A stretch of DNA of 64,000 nucleotides from Ailanthus altissimus (GCA_946807835.1 OX327705.1:11562501-11626500), one strand, 5' to 3'; shown: positions 47,279 to 60,110, counted from the stretch's first letter. Program-made: numbers and translations. Notes: a model not told the origin generated them from the letters alone.

Positions 47279-47411
47279 CTATTTTATCTAATCTTAGATT
47301 GATACTAATACCATACTATCTTACTTTTACTTCAGATTTATTTTATTGCATTATTATTATAGTTCTTTTTTCGTTCTAGTCACCATTTGTATTTTTTTTT
47401 TTTGACAGTTC

Positions 47412-48922
47412 ATGCGAAGAACCAAGAGTGAAAATTTAACGTCTTTTGATCTTGAGATTGAAAGGACATTCCGGAGACTTCATCAAGTACAACATCAAAA
47501 CAAAAATATGGCAGAGAATCACGACAACATTGATAATCCAATATTTGAGCCTATGAATCCGGAGAGATCGTTGAGGGATTATGTTATTCCTACAACAGAA
47601 GGCATTCAGTCTAGTATTAGGTGCCCCACTATTCATGCAAACAACTTTGAAATCAAGCCATGTACTATTCAGATGCTTAAAGAGTATGTGCAATTTAGTG
47701 GAGCTCCCAATGATGATCCCAACATGCATATCGTGAACTTCTTGGAGATTTGTGATACATTCAAGTTCAATGGGGTTTCAGATGATGCCATCAGGTTGCG
47801 ACTATTCCCTTTCTCCTTAAGGGACAGAGCTAAGAGTTGGTTGATGTCATTGCCATCAGGATCTATATCAACGTGGGATGACCTAGCACAGAAGTTCTTA
47901 GCGAAGTTTTTCCCACCAGCGAAGATAGCTAAGTTGAGGAATGACATCACCTCATTTGTGCAGATTGAAGGTGAGTCATTATACGAAGCACGGGAACAAT
48001 TCAAGGACATGTTGAGGAAGTGTCCCCATCATAGAGTTTCGAAATAGTTATTAGTTCAGACATTTTACAACGGGCTAGTGGGTCATTCAAGGACAATTAT
48101 CGATGCCGCTGCTGGAAGAGCTCTAATGAATAAGTCCACAGATGAAGCATATGAGTTATTAGAAGAGATGGCATCTAATAGCTATTAATGGCCTGCTGAA
48201 AGAGTCACACCAAGGAAGGTTGCTGGAGTTTATGAGATTAATGCATTTAATGCATTGGCTGCGCAGATCAACATATTAACCAAGAGGTTTGATTCTATGA
48301 ATGCTATCAAAACCCAGATTGCGACTTGTGACTTCTGTGGCGACAATCATTTGAATGAACAATGCATGGAGTCAGCAAACTATGTGGGGAACCATAATAG
48401 ACAGCAGAATAATTCACATTTAAATTACTATAATCCGGGGTGGAGAAATCATTCAAATATTTCTTGGGGTGGCAACCAAGGCTAGCAACTTAAACCAAAC
48501 CCACCCGAATTTCATCCCCTAGAAGAAAAAAAGCATCATTGGAAGATATGTTTATGCAGTACATGAAGTCGAATGATGCTATTTTACAAAACCATTCTGC
48601 ATCTTTGAAAAATTTAGAGACTCAAATGGGGCAACTTGCTACAGCACTAAATAATCGACCTCAAGGGACTTTACCAAGCAACACTGAAGCTAATCCCAGA
48701 GGAAGTGTAGAGCAATGCCAAGCCATCAACTTACGAAGTGGTAAGATCTTACATAATGACACACTACCAACACCACTTCCAAAGATGAAGGAAAATGAGA
48801 GGGTTGATCAACAAGAAAATGTGCAACCATATAGACCACCTATTCCTTTTCCTCAAAGGTTACAGAGGTGCAAAACAAGTGCTAAAACTAAAAATTGCAG
48901 TAAGGAAATCCTAAAAGTATAG
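47412..48922 (+). pseudogene. Athila/Tat gag, lightly broken
   Basis: The first 211 codons are open from ATG 47,412: RSLRDYVIPTTEGIQSSIR, IHANNFEIKP, FLEICDTFKFNGVSDD, LRDRAKSWLMSLPSGSISTW, FLAKFFPPAKIAKLRNDI. A TAG follows RVSK (48,045). The same frame continues through LLEEMASNSY and a variant zinc knuckle CDFCGDNHLNEQC (about 48,327-48,365) to a TAG at 48,482. The tail (EDMFMQYMKSN, MGQLATALNNRPQGTLPSNTE, EQCQAINLRSGK) is in another frame after a shift near the A-run at 48,527. Gag forms the particle and binds RNA. Despite the stops it is the best-preserved Athila/Tat-type gag in the window. Confidence 0.9.
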
Positions 48923-49977
48923 AAAGGAAAGATGAACAGCATACAAGTGCAGAAAATGTACAGAAACAGCCGTGGCAATCATTCACACCTCCTCCACCAT
49001 TTCCACAGAGGCTGCAAAATAAGAGATTAGATAAGCAATTCTCTAAATTTCTTGATGTTTTTAAGAAATTACATATTAATCTCCCTTTTGTAGATGCGCT
49101 TGAACAAATGCCTAGTTATATCAAGTTCATGAAGAACATCCTTGCCAAGAAGACGAAACTGAAGGATTATGAGACAGTGGCATTAACAGAAGAGTGTAGC
49201 GCTATTCTTCAGAAAAAGTTACCTCCTAAGCTTAAAGATCCTGGGAGATTTACCATACCGTGCTCCATTGGCAATCATGATCTTGGTAAAGCTCTATGCG
49301 ATCTAGGAGCAAGCATTAATCTCATGCCCCTTTCTGTTTATAACAAGCTAGGTTTGAGAGAAGCAAAACCGATCAATATCACACTTCAACTTACTGATCG
49401 CTCTCTCGCCTACCCGAAGGGAATTATTGAAGACGTGCTAGTAAAGGTGGATAAATTCATCTTTCCCGCCGATTTCATTGTTCTAGACATGGAAGAAGAT
49501 AAATAGATCCCTATCATCCTTGGAAGACCTTTCTTAGCTACGGGACATACGATCATTAATGTTCAAAAAAGGGAGATGACCATGAGGATACAAGATGACA
49601 CTGCAACATTTAAAGTCTTTAAGGAAATTAAGTTGCCAGTTGAAGGTGAAGACTGCTGTAACATTGATGTGGTGCACCTAAACACTAAAAAACTCAAAGA
49701 CATGGAGATATTAAACCCTCACATTAAAAAGAATGTGTTAAGGCATAGAAGGAGAAGAAAGAAGAAGAAGAATCAGCAATTTGATGAGAGGATAGAAGAA
49801 AATGCCACAAGAGAAACACTTCACCGGTCTAAGATTCAAGTCTTTCCGGATAAGCACAAGAAAGAAGAACACGTTGCTACCCGAGGTCTAAGTGCAAGAA
49901 TGTGGAAGCCAAATGAGCGGAAGCCCAGAAAGCTTACATACAAAGATGCTTCTACTATTAACGATTATGCTCCATAA
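48923..49977 (+). pseudogene. Gag tail and partial retroviral-type protease, truncated polyprotein
   Basis: After LPFVDALEQMPSYIKFMKN the protease domain shows FTIPCSIGNHDLGKALCDLGASINLMP, with DLGAS as the active site (about 49,300), then SLAYPKGIIEDVLVKVDKFIFPADFIVLD. A TAG at 49,504 interrupts before IPIILGRPFLATG. The continuing frame runs 49,576-49,977 into a basic stretch RRRRKKKKN and a tail ending STINDYAP that I cannot match to a pol domain. Reverse transcriptase and integrase are missing. Confidence 0.85.
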
Positions 49978-50048
49978 AGAGTAGAAAGAGCTCCGTCAAG
50001 TCGACGACGTTAAATCAAGAGCTTATTGGGAGCCACGGCACCCAAATC

Positions 50049-51221
50049 TGAGCACCGCAGCGCCCAGAACAGCGTGTGAGCGCCGTAGCGCTCAGCACTC
50101 AGTGCCATGGCACTCGTCGATGTCTTGACAAACCTGTACTCATGCCGAATGCTGCGGCGCCCATGCGGATGTTTAAATACCCTTCTAAACTCGCCTATTG
50201 GATGGGGAGTCGAAGCTCATCATGCCTAGGGTTTCTCATAGCAACAAAAACACTCCTTTGAGGAAAAAATAGAGAGACCTAGCAAGGAGAATAACACAAG
50301 CAACAAACACACATTCAAGCCAAGAAATCAAGGTGAAGTTATTGAAGATTGGGGAATCAACTCTTGAGCAATCAAGACAAGAGGAAGAAGAACAACTCAG
50401 GGGATCACTTGTTTTGTTTTATTCCTTACTTCTAAGAGATGATTTCGTTCATTATAATTTCATACTTTTGCTTTGATATTCTTGTGAGCTAATTTCTCTT
50501 GATCTAGGGTTAGACGTTATTGAACCTAGTATGTAATTGATTTTGTTTAAACTCTTAGTTATGAACTTTTGTCCTTTAATTGATTCAATCTATCTATGCT
50601 TAATGCTTTCATTATACTTGATCACTATTTTGATTGTTTAGGAACCATGATGACTTTGACGAAAGGAGTCATGTATTTAGCCTATGGTAGGTTGATACAT
50701 GATCATAGGGTAATATCTATGAGTTTCATCTAGGATAGACATATACCTAGGTGGCATGTATGGTTTGATTAGACTTAATCTTAATGAGTTTCATCTTATT
50801 CGGATTACCATAGACATATAGGTAATTATTAGGGTGTGATATTATCATTCGCCTTTCGACAGAAGCTTATTATGAAATCAGTGTCTAGCCAATCAATTGA
50901 TAAAAATAGGATAACTAAGGGGTTAAAAGGATCAGTGAATTACTAGCGGATACGTCGATACCCTAGATTACCTATCAATTTAGTAAATTTTATCTCTGAG
51001 TACTTGTGATATTTTAATTAGGTTCAATTTGATAGCAATAATTTAGTTAGTTAAACTCCATCATTGAAGCTAGTCTGGATAAAGGTAAAGTAGAGTAATT
51101 TTAATATTCAATTGAAGAAAATAGAAACAATAATCTCTGTGGGATTGATAATCTGGACTTAGTCCTATATTACTTGATACAAAAAGCGTGCACTTGCGTT
51201 AGGTCATTAAAATAGACATCA
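50049..51221 (+). mobile_element. 3' LTR of the gag-protease element, U3 start deleted
   Basis: It matches the 5' LTR from about 46,070 to the end. The first about 215 bases of the LTR are absent, together with the polypurine tract. It ends AAATAGACATCA before the ATAAC duplication. Confidence 0.85.
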
Positions 51222-51226
51222 ATAAC

Positions 51227-52400
51227 CACGACTAATGAAGATTTAGAGAATACTTTATATAAAATACCTCTTTAATACTACCTCCTTACTCTTCGAATGC
51301 TTATAAGCTTAAATGGATTTTCAAGCAATATTTTATGAATAACAGAATCCTCTTCTGAAAAAGCCTCAATAGAGATGCCTTGAGATGTCTATACTTCATG
51401 GATGCATAAAACGTATTGTATGGAGCCCACTTTTAAAAGTATAAGGAACACTAGGGTAATTGAAAGTTGTAATACCATTTGCTCAAATTGGGCTACTATT
51501 GGACTAACATGTAGAAAGATGCCAAAGAATTTGTCATGAAATTTCATAATTGCCAGATCCATGCTAATCTACAGCACCTTATAGCCTTGTAGGACATGAC
51601 AAAACCTTGGAATTTTCATACTTAGAGGATGGGTATAGTCAAGCAATAAACCTTTTTGTTAGGAATCTATATGGGTATTGGTAGCCATAAATTACTTCTT
51701 TAAATAGGTCGAGCCATCCACATGAACAAGGCAATAGGTGTTGCTATATTTAACTTCCTACAAGAATATAATGTCAGTTTAGCATCCCGTACAAAGTTAT
51801 TAGTAATAGTACACTATTTATAAACAAACAAGATAATACTACATTAGGGCGTAATGATATCAAGCATAAACGCTCTATACTACATTACTCTTAAGACAAA
51901 ATCTAAGCTAAGACAACTAAAAAATACTATTGAAAATACTCAATAAAAAGGTATATGGTTACTTAAAGATTAGAGTATGCACATCAATGATGCCCTTTGG
52001 GCCTATAGAACATCACTACGTGAAGCCACTAGTTACTCCATGCGTATATATGAGTTCAAGTCAATAACACCAGTTATTCTCTCCGTTGCTACTGTAAAAA
52101 TGATACTTGCATAAGACAATGCCCCACTCCTTATAGCTAACCTTGTGGTAGATCTTGAGGTTATAGACAAAAAAAATAAAAAGACGCCTAAAGGCACAAG
52201 GCACTATACTAAAATAGAACTGTGAAAACATAAATATGTCAAGGACAAGGGTATCAATAAAGGTGACCTTATGCTAAGGATGACTGAGCACACAAAGAAG
52301 AATATGACTCCACCTTCTAAATTCACACCACAATTGCCAAGCCCATGGCAATGAAAATTGGTTGAAGCATTACTACAGCTAGGTATTAGTGTTCATTCTA
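51227..52400 (+). pseudogene. Old Tat-lineage gypsy remnant: RNase H/integrase part
   Basis: The readable piece is INDALWAYRTSLREATSYS near 51,985-52,045, the integrase segment of Tat/gypsy elements (WAYRTS.R..T..TPY), followed by broken sequence with KGDLMLR near 52,260. It is the continuation of the remnant at 43,271-45,846, displaced by the 5.4-kb insertion. Stops are dense and nothing here is functional. Confidence 0.6.
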
Positions 52401-52600
52401 ATAAGTTCAACATGTATATTTAGGACAAATAAAGATTTATGTACCTCTTTCACTTGTAAAGAGCAATAAGAGCATAACTTATCTCTTAAGTGATAGCCAC
52501 ATACTCTATACCCTATTAATGGTTTAAATATATGGGATGCCCATTTATAAAGTTCATAGCCAAATTCTTTGGTGTACCTAAGCTAAAATTCTACCCATAT

Positions 52601-52905
52601 AGTGAATGGCTAAGTCATGGAATTAATCCAAGCACTATCCCCACTTATACAATGGATGGCTAAGCCTTAAAGTTGTTCCCAAGCACATTCCTTATACATA
52701 CAATAGATGGCTAAGCCTTGGAGCTAATCTTAAGCATAAGTACTCTCATACAGTGGAAGGCTAAGTTTTAGAGCTAATCCAAAACACATTCCCCACTCAT
52801 GTAGTGGATGGCTAAGCTTTGGAACTATTCTTAATTATACCTTCCATTCATATAGTGAATGGCCAAGCTTTGCCTTTATTTCCAAGCACACTAAGCGTTG
52901 GCATT
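52601..52905 (+). repeat. 51-bp tandem repeat array, six units
   Basis: Units start at 52,601, 52,651, 52,702, 52,752, 52,803 and 52,854, a period of 50-51 bases. Each has the core AGTGGATGGCTAAGCCTTGG followed by CCAAGCACATTCC-like sequence. It lies downstream of the integrase remnant, where the 3' untranslated region of a Tat element would be. Confidence 0.9.
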
Positions 52906-52995
52906 ATTCCCAAGTATACTTGGCACTATTCCTAAGCACATTGGCATCATTCCCAAGCACATTTGCCTTGGTACTATTCTCCGGCACACATCACC
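52896..52995 (+). repeat. Short 21-27-bp repeats continuing the array
   Basis: About four units of the form TTGGCATTATTCCCAAGCACA follow. The CCAAGCACA part is also found in the 51-bp unit, so this looks like a derived sub-array. Confidence 0.75.
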
Positions 52996-53155
52996 ATTCC
53001 CAAGACTTGGTGTTGAACCTAAGCAAGTACGTATTCCTTATAAGTAAGGGCATGCCCTGTGCTTGAGATTTTGCACATACATGAATGTCCATGACTATTA
53101 TAAGATGTGAAAGACTGACTTTTAAGGTTGGCATAATACCCAATGACGAGATTAC

Positions 53156-53985
53156 TGATGCGATATTTCTACAATAAATAATTAAATGCAAAGTATATGC
53201 CTATCGTAACAAACAATAAAAAGACTTCAAAAGTCGGATATCGACCCATATGGATAATTTTTATTTTCTTCAAAGTACTAAAATTATATCTTTCCTATAA
53301 TTATTCAAAAAAATCAAATCTTGAAATTACAATTAATTTAAGTAAAATAAAAGTATAAAAAATAAATGACATAACTTAAGTAAATTAAAATTATAACAAG
53401 ATAAAGAAAGCCTAAGGCTAATTACTATCCTTCAATATGTTTATTAAAGATTAATCATTGATATTAATATCATTCAATCCTTATTATTAGTCAAGACACT
53501 AATATATTCACAAGCGTCTCTCAAAGTCAAGTAAGTATATATTAATTTACCAAATACCTATATCTCTATGGTAATTACAATAAATTAAAATTCATTAAGA
53601 ACAACTCTTATTAACTATACATGTCAATTAGGTATATCTTTATCCTAAATTGAAACTTGTAAATCGCACTTTAATCATGCATCAAATTATCTAGGTCTAA
53701 ATACAATGATGACTCTTTTGAGTTTATCAAAGTATTACCAAATCAATCATAATATTGATCATATTATGAAGCATTAAGAATAAATAATTTTAATAATGAA
53801 GAATTAAGTTCAAATAAATATTAAAAATATATCACAATTAAACACACATATTGATTTCACGTAATAACCGTAGAAAAGAAATTAGCTCATGATAACAAGA
53901 GAATTGTGACTGAAAAATAGAATAAACATGATACAACAAATAACAAACCAATATAGATGTAAATTCACAGTTGATTAACTCGCCA
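53156..53985 (-). mobile_element. Truncated LTR of family A type
   Basis: The plus strand starts TGATGCGATATTTCTACA and follows the family A LTR (7,557 on) through the ACATGTCAATTAGG region to GTTGATTAACTCGCC near 53,985, where homology stops. The U3 half is missing. Confidence 0.8.
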
Positions 53986-53989
53986 GAAA

Positions 53990-55500
53990 GGTTGAAACAA
54001 CTATAAGAAGTATGGGAACCAAGCCTGAACAGTAAATAATGGAGAAACACTTGACAATGTGGTCAAGCTAAGGATGACAAGAGAAACTAAGGAACCTATG
54101 TGAGCTTGTAGGATGCAATGCAAGTTAAGGTTTATATTACAAAACTCTAAATTTGTAAAGGTTATAAAGGACGTGCTCCTAGTACCTTGCATTCTTTATC
54201 TAATTATTTATTTGTTATATGTACGAGTTATGGGACAATGTATCACAATAGTGATGAGTAGGTTTTGGTATAAAAAATATAGAGAAAACAGAAATGGAAG
54301 AGATGTTGTGCAGCCTATTGTGATACCTAGGGTTTTTGTTTTGCATGTAATGAAAAGTATAGAATTTTCGTGCTCTAGTGCTATCAAAGATGTCAAAAAA
54401 GATCCCTTTTATAGAAGAAATAAGGATTTTTTTTTACGGTGCTACGTTGTATTACTGGATTAGAATTCTTTATTTGGCTCCGTTTTCTTTTTAAAAACAA
54501 TTTATTTAATAAGTTTTTACCCTCCTAAAAGGAAAAAAACAAATTTAATAAATAAAGGTAGCAAAATTATTGTTTATTCTAAAAGACAAATACTAATGTA
54601 CTTATTAGTGGATCAATTTAAATAAGTTACCATCTTTTATTTCAGAAAAGTGTCAAAAGGTCAAATAGTGTCTTATAAGACTGTGTTTCTTTATTACCTT
54701 AGTATTGTGAGTTTATCCTTATTTTGGACTAAAAATCCCCTAAATGATTTTTAGTTTAGGGTCTACAAGTTTTGAGCTTACTTAGTAACCGTATACCTAC
54801 TAGACCACAACCTACAGGTAGTGTCCCAAAAAGTGGCTTGGATTGTCGTGTCTTATCTTCTTATATATATATGGGCATGTATACGGACTTAAACTTGGGC
54901 CTTTATAGATTTTTGTGCAACAATAACACTAATGTTTTTTTTCAAATTTTATATTCATTTTAAAGTATATTATAAAAAATTATACTTAGTAATTGGTAAA
55001 CATGTTAAAATAATAACTTTGAGACTAAGGTTTAAGCCCCAATTTCAAAATATATATTTATATTTTTAGTATACATTAATATATTTTTATACTTCATAGT
55101 GTATTGCATTTCTTAAGAATTCTCTTTGTGTAAGAATGTTTTTAAAAATAACACTGTTAAAAGTTAATTTTGATTTAAAAAATACCTACCAAATATTTTT
55201 TTAATATTTTCATATTTTTAAACAAACTATCAAATGTGCTTTTTTAATTATTTTCATTTGCAAATTACATCAAGCACACTACTATATGCTTTTAATGTCT
55301 AAAATTATCAAATCAAAATCATTGATTTTGATTTTACAAAACAAATTCAAAAACAAAATTTAAAATACAATACCAAATGTGCCTTACTACTCCATGAAAT
55401 AGTTTGGAGATCAACTATGAACATAAAACTTATATTATAAAATAAGATTTATGCATGTAAACCGTTTCCTTTTCACTATACATACACATGTACAATATAT
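53990..55500. other. AT-rich sequence without recognisable genes
   Basis: A 116-codon frame (54,113-54,463, +) has hydrophobic and basic stretches but no family signature, and the opposite strand also has frames, so I do not call it a gene. Nothing else is identifiable. A short AT palindrome lies near 55,490-55,515. Confidence 0.45.
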
Positions 55501-56832
55501 ATGTATATATATTGTATTGGTGAGCAACATTGTCCATCATATAGTGAGTAATTGAATATATGGCGTATTTCTATAGTGTACCTTTTCTATTATTCTCAAT
55601 CTTTAAACTCACGGATGTGAGCACGTGGATATTCTCTTAATCTTCAAATTAACACATACCCAAAACAATGCTACAAACAAATAGAAGAATAGTAGTCTAA
55701 TTCTCTTTTTTCACATAAGAATATGTAAAAAAAAAAGTATTCTTACTGATTATATTTGCTACTCCTTGCCTCTCTTATTTATAGGCATCACCTTTGGGGA
55801 TTTAAAGTTTTATTAGGATTTGAAATATTAAAGGAACTACAAGATTCACAGGCTTTCTAGCTCTAAATTAAAAGGATCGATCACAGTCATCTTATGACCC
55901 TCTTATTCTTCTAAGTTAACATCAGGTTATTCTATTAAAAGTACAAAACTGCACTCTAGTAACCCATGTTAAATAAATAAACATTGATTTTAATAAAACT
56001 CTTTCAATTAAATTAGGTTTGGCTGTAGATCAATAAAAACGGTTTAATTTACCCTATAACTGATATCCATAATTAAAGGTAAGCTATGAAAAAAGTCTTA
56101 CCTTTTTAGTTACCTATTTCCCTCAAAGTTATTGAATGCTCTAACGATCATTTTTCAATATAACTATATTTGTAAATAAATTTAAAAATAAATATTATTA
56201 TTCAATAAATAATTTGTTTGATAAATTGCAACTATAAATTTAAATGATCAAGTATTGCAAATAGCCTAGGTGAACATCACTAAGTAAACTTCATCTTGCA
56301 AATATATATTCCTATGACCCATAAAATTATATCTTTAAACTATCGAGATTTTGTTCATTTTTATAGATCTCACTACATGATAACTCAAAAGATACAATAC
56401 ATGAATGTAAGTTTATTACTTGTTCAGGATTAAGGTTAATCAAGCTTATTAAAGCTTTTTAAAATCAACGATATTTAGTTAACCAAATTAAAATTTATAA
56501 TAGTCTCATTCAATGTCTCATATATACAAGTATTTCTACATAAAGTTTTACATCGTTGATCAAGATAAATAATCCACAATAAGAAGAAGAAAAACTCCAA
56601 CCTTACATAATAAATTTCCATTTTCATTAATAGTCATGAAGAAAATTTAATTTATAAAGATTTTGTGATCTATACCTTTTGCGTTAGCAACATTGCCTAA
56701 TACATAAATCAAATAATTTATAAATATGGGCTCATCAATATATTCTTAATACATATGCATGAATAAACTTCATTAAATAAAAAGCATTATTACACATGCT
56801 TTAAAGGAACAAATAACACTACATGTCTAACA
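55500..56832 (-). mobile_element. 3' LTR of a copia element (left boundary unresolved)
   Basis: The inner end is ATGTCTAACA at 56,832, next to a purine tract, so on its own strand the LTR starts TGTTAGACATG. A TATA box lies at 55,776-55,783 (minus: TATAAATA). The outer end could not be placed. Confidence 0.55.
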
Positions 56833-56833
56833 A

Positions 56834-56847
56834 TCTTCCACTTGCTC
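56834..56847 (-). promoter_or_regulatory. Copia polypurine tract
   Basis: The minus strand reads GAGCAAGTGGAAGA next to the LTR start. This purine sequence before TTGTTAGAC is usual in plant copia elements. Confidence 0.6.
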
Positions 56848-56859
56848 TAAAACATTTGG

Positions 56860-57548
56860 AGCATCTATTGAACCCAATATCATCCATATGAGTTTTGAAA
56901 CTCTTTTTGGCAATGTTATGGTGAATGTATCTACTAGATTATCTGTTAATGTGATCTTAGATAACATGACCTCATATTTTTTACTCCTACTCCCTTACTA
57001 AATCATATTTCCTCTCAATGTGTTTTCCTTTCTTGTTGTTTCTTGGTTCCTTAGATTATGTGCTATTTCCTTACCATTATCATAAGAAGTAACAACATGC
57101 ATAACACTACGTGCCACGTTAAGCTCTATAAAGTACTTCTTGAGATATGCAGCCTCTTTTGTAGCTTTAAATGCAGCTATATATTTAGCTTTCCGTGGTA
57201 GAGTTTGCAATGTATGATTACTTTTTAATCCTCTAACTTATAGTCCCATCAACTATAGTGAGCACATATCCTCAAGTTGATCTTCGGGTATCCTTATCTA
57301 CTTGAAAATATGAAAATCTATATACCTAATAGGTATAACATCCTTATTGGAATATAGAAGACTATAATCTTTCATTCTCTAATGGTACGAGGATATATGC
57401 TTTACTATAGTCCACTATTCTAGTCTTAGATTTGATTGATATTTGTTGATCATTCTAACTAAATAACAAATATATGGTCTACTACATAACATCTATACAT
57501 CAGACTTCCTACAATTGATGGTTAAAGATTCCCTTTCATGCATTCTAT
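56860..57548 (-). pseudogene. Copia pol: RNase H and adjoining region
   Basis: The minus strand shows KAKYIAAFKATKEAAYLKKYF, the RNase H block A.YVA..EA.KEA.WL, with an altered DN motif (SYDNGKEIAHN), at 56,998-57,210. Upstream, pieces equivalent to MLCTRPDICYAV and SRYQSNPG...HW.AVKHI (about 57,380-57,500) are readable with stops. It is the tail of the polyprotein interrupted by the LTR at 57,549. Confidence 0.75.
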
Positions 57549-59006
57549 TGATGCAATATTTCTATATCTTATAAGTAAGTGCAATTATGCATTATCGTAT
57601 GCAAGTAATAAAGGGACTAAATAGTCAGATGTCGAACCCACAGAGATAATTTCTACTTTCTAACTAAGTACTAAAATGATGTCTCTCTAATAATTATTCA
57701 AAAAAATAAAAAATCTAAGAATGAATGTAGAAAATATAAAAGTAATAACACAATGCAAAGAGAATTAGGTGATAACAATATAGAGAAAACTTAGGATTAA
57801 TACTATCCCTCAATATGCTTTCTAATGATTAATCTCTAATATTTAACTCCCTTAGTCTTTGTTATTGATCAAAACACTAATGTATTCACAACCTTCTTCC
57901 AAGGTCATGCAAGTATACCATAATTTACCAAATACCTATATTCCTATGGTACTTGTAATAAATTTAGATTCATTAAGATTAGGTCTTATTGATCATACAT
58001 GCCAATTAGGTATATTCCTATCCTAAATTGAAACTTGCATATGCAACATTGAATGTTACTCTACAATCATGCAACAAATTACCTAGGTTTAAATATTGTG
58101 ATTCCTCTTCCGAATTTATCAACAATATTACCAACTCATTCACCATATATTGACCAGATATATTGAAGCATTAAGATCAAGTAATTTGAATATCAAAGAA
58201 CTAAGTTTATTAAATATTCAAAAGATATGGCAATTAAGCACACATATTGAGTTCCAGTATTAACCCTACAAAATAAATTTAGTTTATGGCTACAAGAGAA
58301 CAGTAGTAAAAATAATAATAAATCATGATACAATCAATAGCAAACCGATATAGACGTCGAATTTGCCTTGATTGCGTTGCCTATATATTCTTGATGCCGA
58401 AGAACGCCTTGAATCTATCTCTAAAGTTGCTTCAATTAAACTCCTATTGCTCTACAAGACTCGTGCTATGTATTCTTGGTGTTCTTGAATATGTCTTGGG
58501 TTATTTTTAATGTCTAGGGTTGAGGGGCTTTTTATAGGGATTGATATGAGCTTGAAAATTTCAATTCTTTTCGGATTAGGACTTGCACTACCGCTAGAGC
58601 GCTGGATGCTGTCGCTAGGGTGTTGCATGTAGAGGGTCTTAATGCTGGAGCGGTGGAGTGATGGAGCTGAGACGCTGTCCCGTTGTTGGTGCGGTGAAGA
58701 TATGGCGCTGGGACGCTGGCCTATCGCTAGCGCGATGAAGGTCTAACACTGGGGCGCTAGTTGTGACTTCAACAGGTCATCTTTTCTAATTTTTTTTATT
58801 TCGATCACTGTTCCAGCGCTGGGACAAAAATCCTTGTGGCATTGGGGCGATGGACTCATATTTTGAAAATTTTGTATTTTAGTCCCTATTTTTGTTCAAG
58901 TCCCTACAAATAACAATAATGCACATAAATAGCCATCTATTCTTATAGAACAATAAAATATCAAAATACAAACATGAGAAAATATATGACAAATCTGCCC
59001 TTATCA
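57549..59006 (-). mobile_element. LTR inserted in the copia pol gene (relative of 41,875-43,265)
   Basis: The plus strand reads TGATGCAATATTTC ... CTGCCCTTATCA. It is homologous, inverted, to the solo LTR at 41,875-43,265, including degraded GC-rich words (GGAGCGGTGG, GGCGCTGGGACGCTGG) at 58,585-58,845. No internal region is attached. Copia pol is readable on both sides. The flanking 5-mers (TCTAT and TTTAG) do not match, so the insertion is old or the site was altered. Small frames inside it, such as 58,325-58,510, are not genes. Confidence 0.82.
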
Positions 59007-60110
59007 TTTAGTCCTTCAGGTGTCCTAAGAAACTAATGTTTAAATAAACCAAAATTTTAGAATCATGCACAGAAAACTTGACCAGAATTTTCTCTTTATA
59101 TACAGCTTGAGATAAATGTAACATCTTATTCTTACAATCTCGCAATAGCTTAATCCCTAAGATGTAACTAGCTTCACCTATAAGTCCTTCATATCAAATT
59201 AGTTAGATAACCACATTTTGATTTATGACAATGCCCTTACATTATTTATAATAAGTAATATATCATCTACATATTAAACAAGAAAAACTACCAATCACCC
59301 ATATACATTTTTGTAAACACAAGGTTCACCAAAATTTTGATCAAAACTAAACGATTTGATTTTTTTGATCAAATATGATGTTCTAAGATTTAGATGCTTT
59401 TTAACCCCATAGATAGATTTTTGTAGTTTACAAACTATATGTTCTTGGCCTGTAGCTATAAAACTTTCTGGTTGTACAATATAGATACTTTCTTGAAGAT
59501 TACCATTAAGGAAGGTAGTCTTGACATCCTTGCCAAATCGCATAATCAAGATTTGTTGCAATGGATAAGAAAATTCTGATAGAATTAAGAATGGTTATCG
59601 ACAAAAAAGTGTCCTCATAATAGATACTCAACAAACCAATTAGAGTTAGAGTTAGAGGAAAGCCTCAACTTTTATAGAAGACTGTCAATAGGAGAAAACT
59701 CTATCTAAATGTACTCTTTCGCAACAAGCCTATCTTTGAAGGTTTTTACCTTCACATTCACCCTTCTTTTTCTCTTGTAGACCCATTTACACATTTTGGG
59801 TTTTATCCCAGTAGATGTTTTGCACAAATTCCTATATTTTGTTGGAGTATATAAAATCTGTCTCTGATTTTATAACTTTACACAAATGATTTGCCTCTAT
59901 GTCAACCATTGCTTCATCATAGCTAGCAGGATCTAGTTCATGTTTATTAGAGATTGCTTGAAAAGATTTTTCAATTAACATGTACTTAGTTAGACGTCTA
60001 ATAATCCTCACTATGATAAAGTATTGATAATTATTTCTCTCGAATCTGGCTCTAGTTGGCTATAACAATCTTTATTGGAAATTAACTCGATGACTTAGGT
60101 TGGCCATGGT
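59007..60110 (-). pseudogene. Copia pol: reverse transcriptase
   Basis: The minus strand reads LDPASYDEAM (about 59,930), the start of the copia reverse-transcriptase domain, then DVKTTFLNGNLQESIYIVQPESF and VCKLQKSIYG (59,295-59,561). A YVDDILL block follows near 59,265, then FDMKDL.GEASYILGIKLLRD and LSQ..Y pieces down to 59,010. The catalytic YVDD is still legible. Frames are broken in at least four places. The protein order agrees with the RNase H piece at 56,860-57,548. Confidence 0.8.

Larger units (their letters stand above)
45852..51221 (+). mobile_element. Gag-protease-only Athila/Tat-type element (non-autonomous)
   Basis: It has a 5' LTR (45,852-47,254), tRNA-Asp primer site, gag, partial protease, then a jump to a 3' LTR missing its first about 200 bases (50,049-51,221). 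Reverse transcriptase, RNase H, integrase and the polypurine tract are absent. A short piece of the usual post-pol motif (CTTATTGGGAGCCACGGC, about 50,022) is joined directly to LTR sequence with similar words (GGCACCCA / GGCGCCCAG), so the junction may have formed by short-homology recombination. Because of the ATAAC duplication, the outer ends are original. Confidence 0.87.
45847..51226. repeat. ATAAC target-site duplication around the gag-protease element
   Basis: ATAAC occurs at 45,847-45,851 and 51,222-51,226, directly outside the two LTR ends. Confidence 0.8.

Noticed and set aside
52601..52995. CRISPR-like array
   Set aside because: The repeats are contiguous and degenerate, without unique spacers, in a plant retroelement context.
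54113..54463. 116-codon plus-strand frame
   Set aside because: No domain, AT-driven composition, overlapping frames on the other strand, no neighbouring gene signals.
41875..59006. LTRs at 41,875-43,265 and 57,549-59,006 as the two ends of one element
   Set aside because: They are in opposite orientation and the first has its own target duplication; they are separate insertions.
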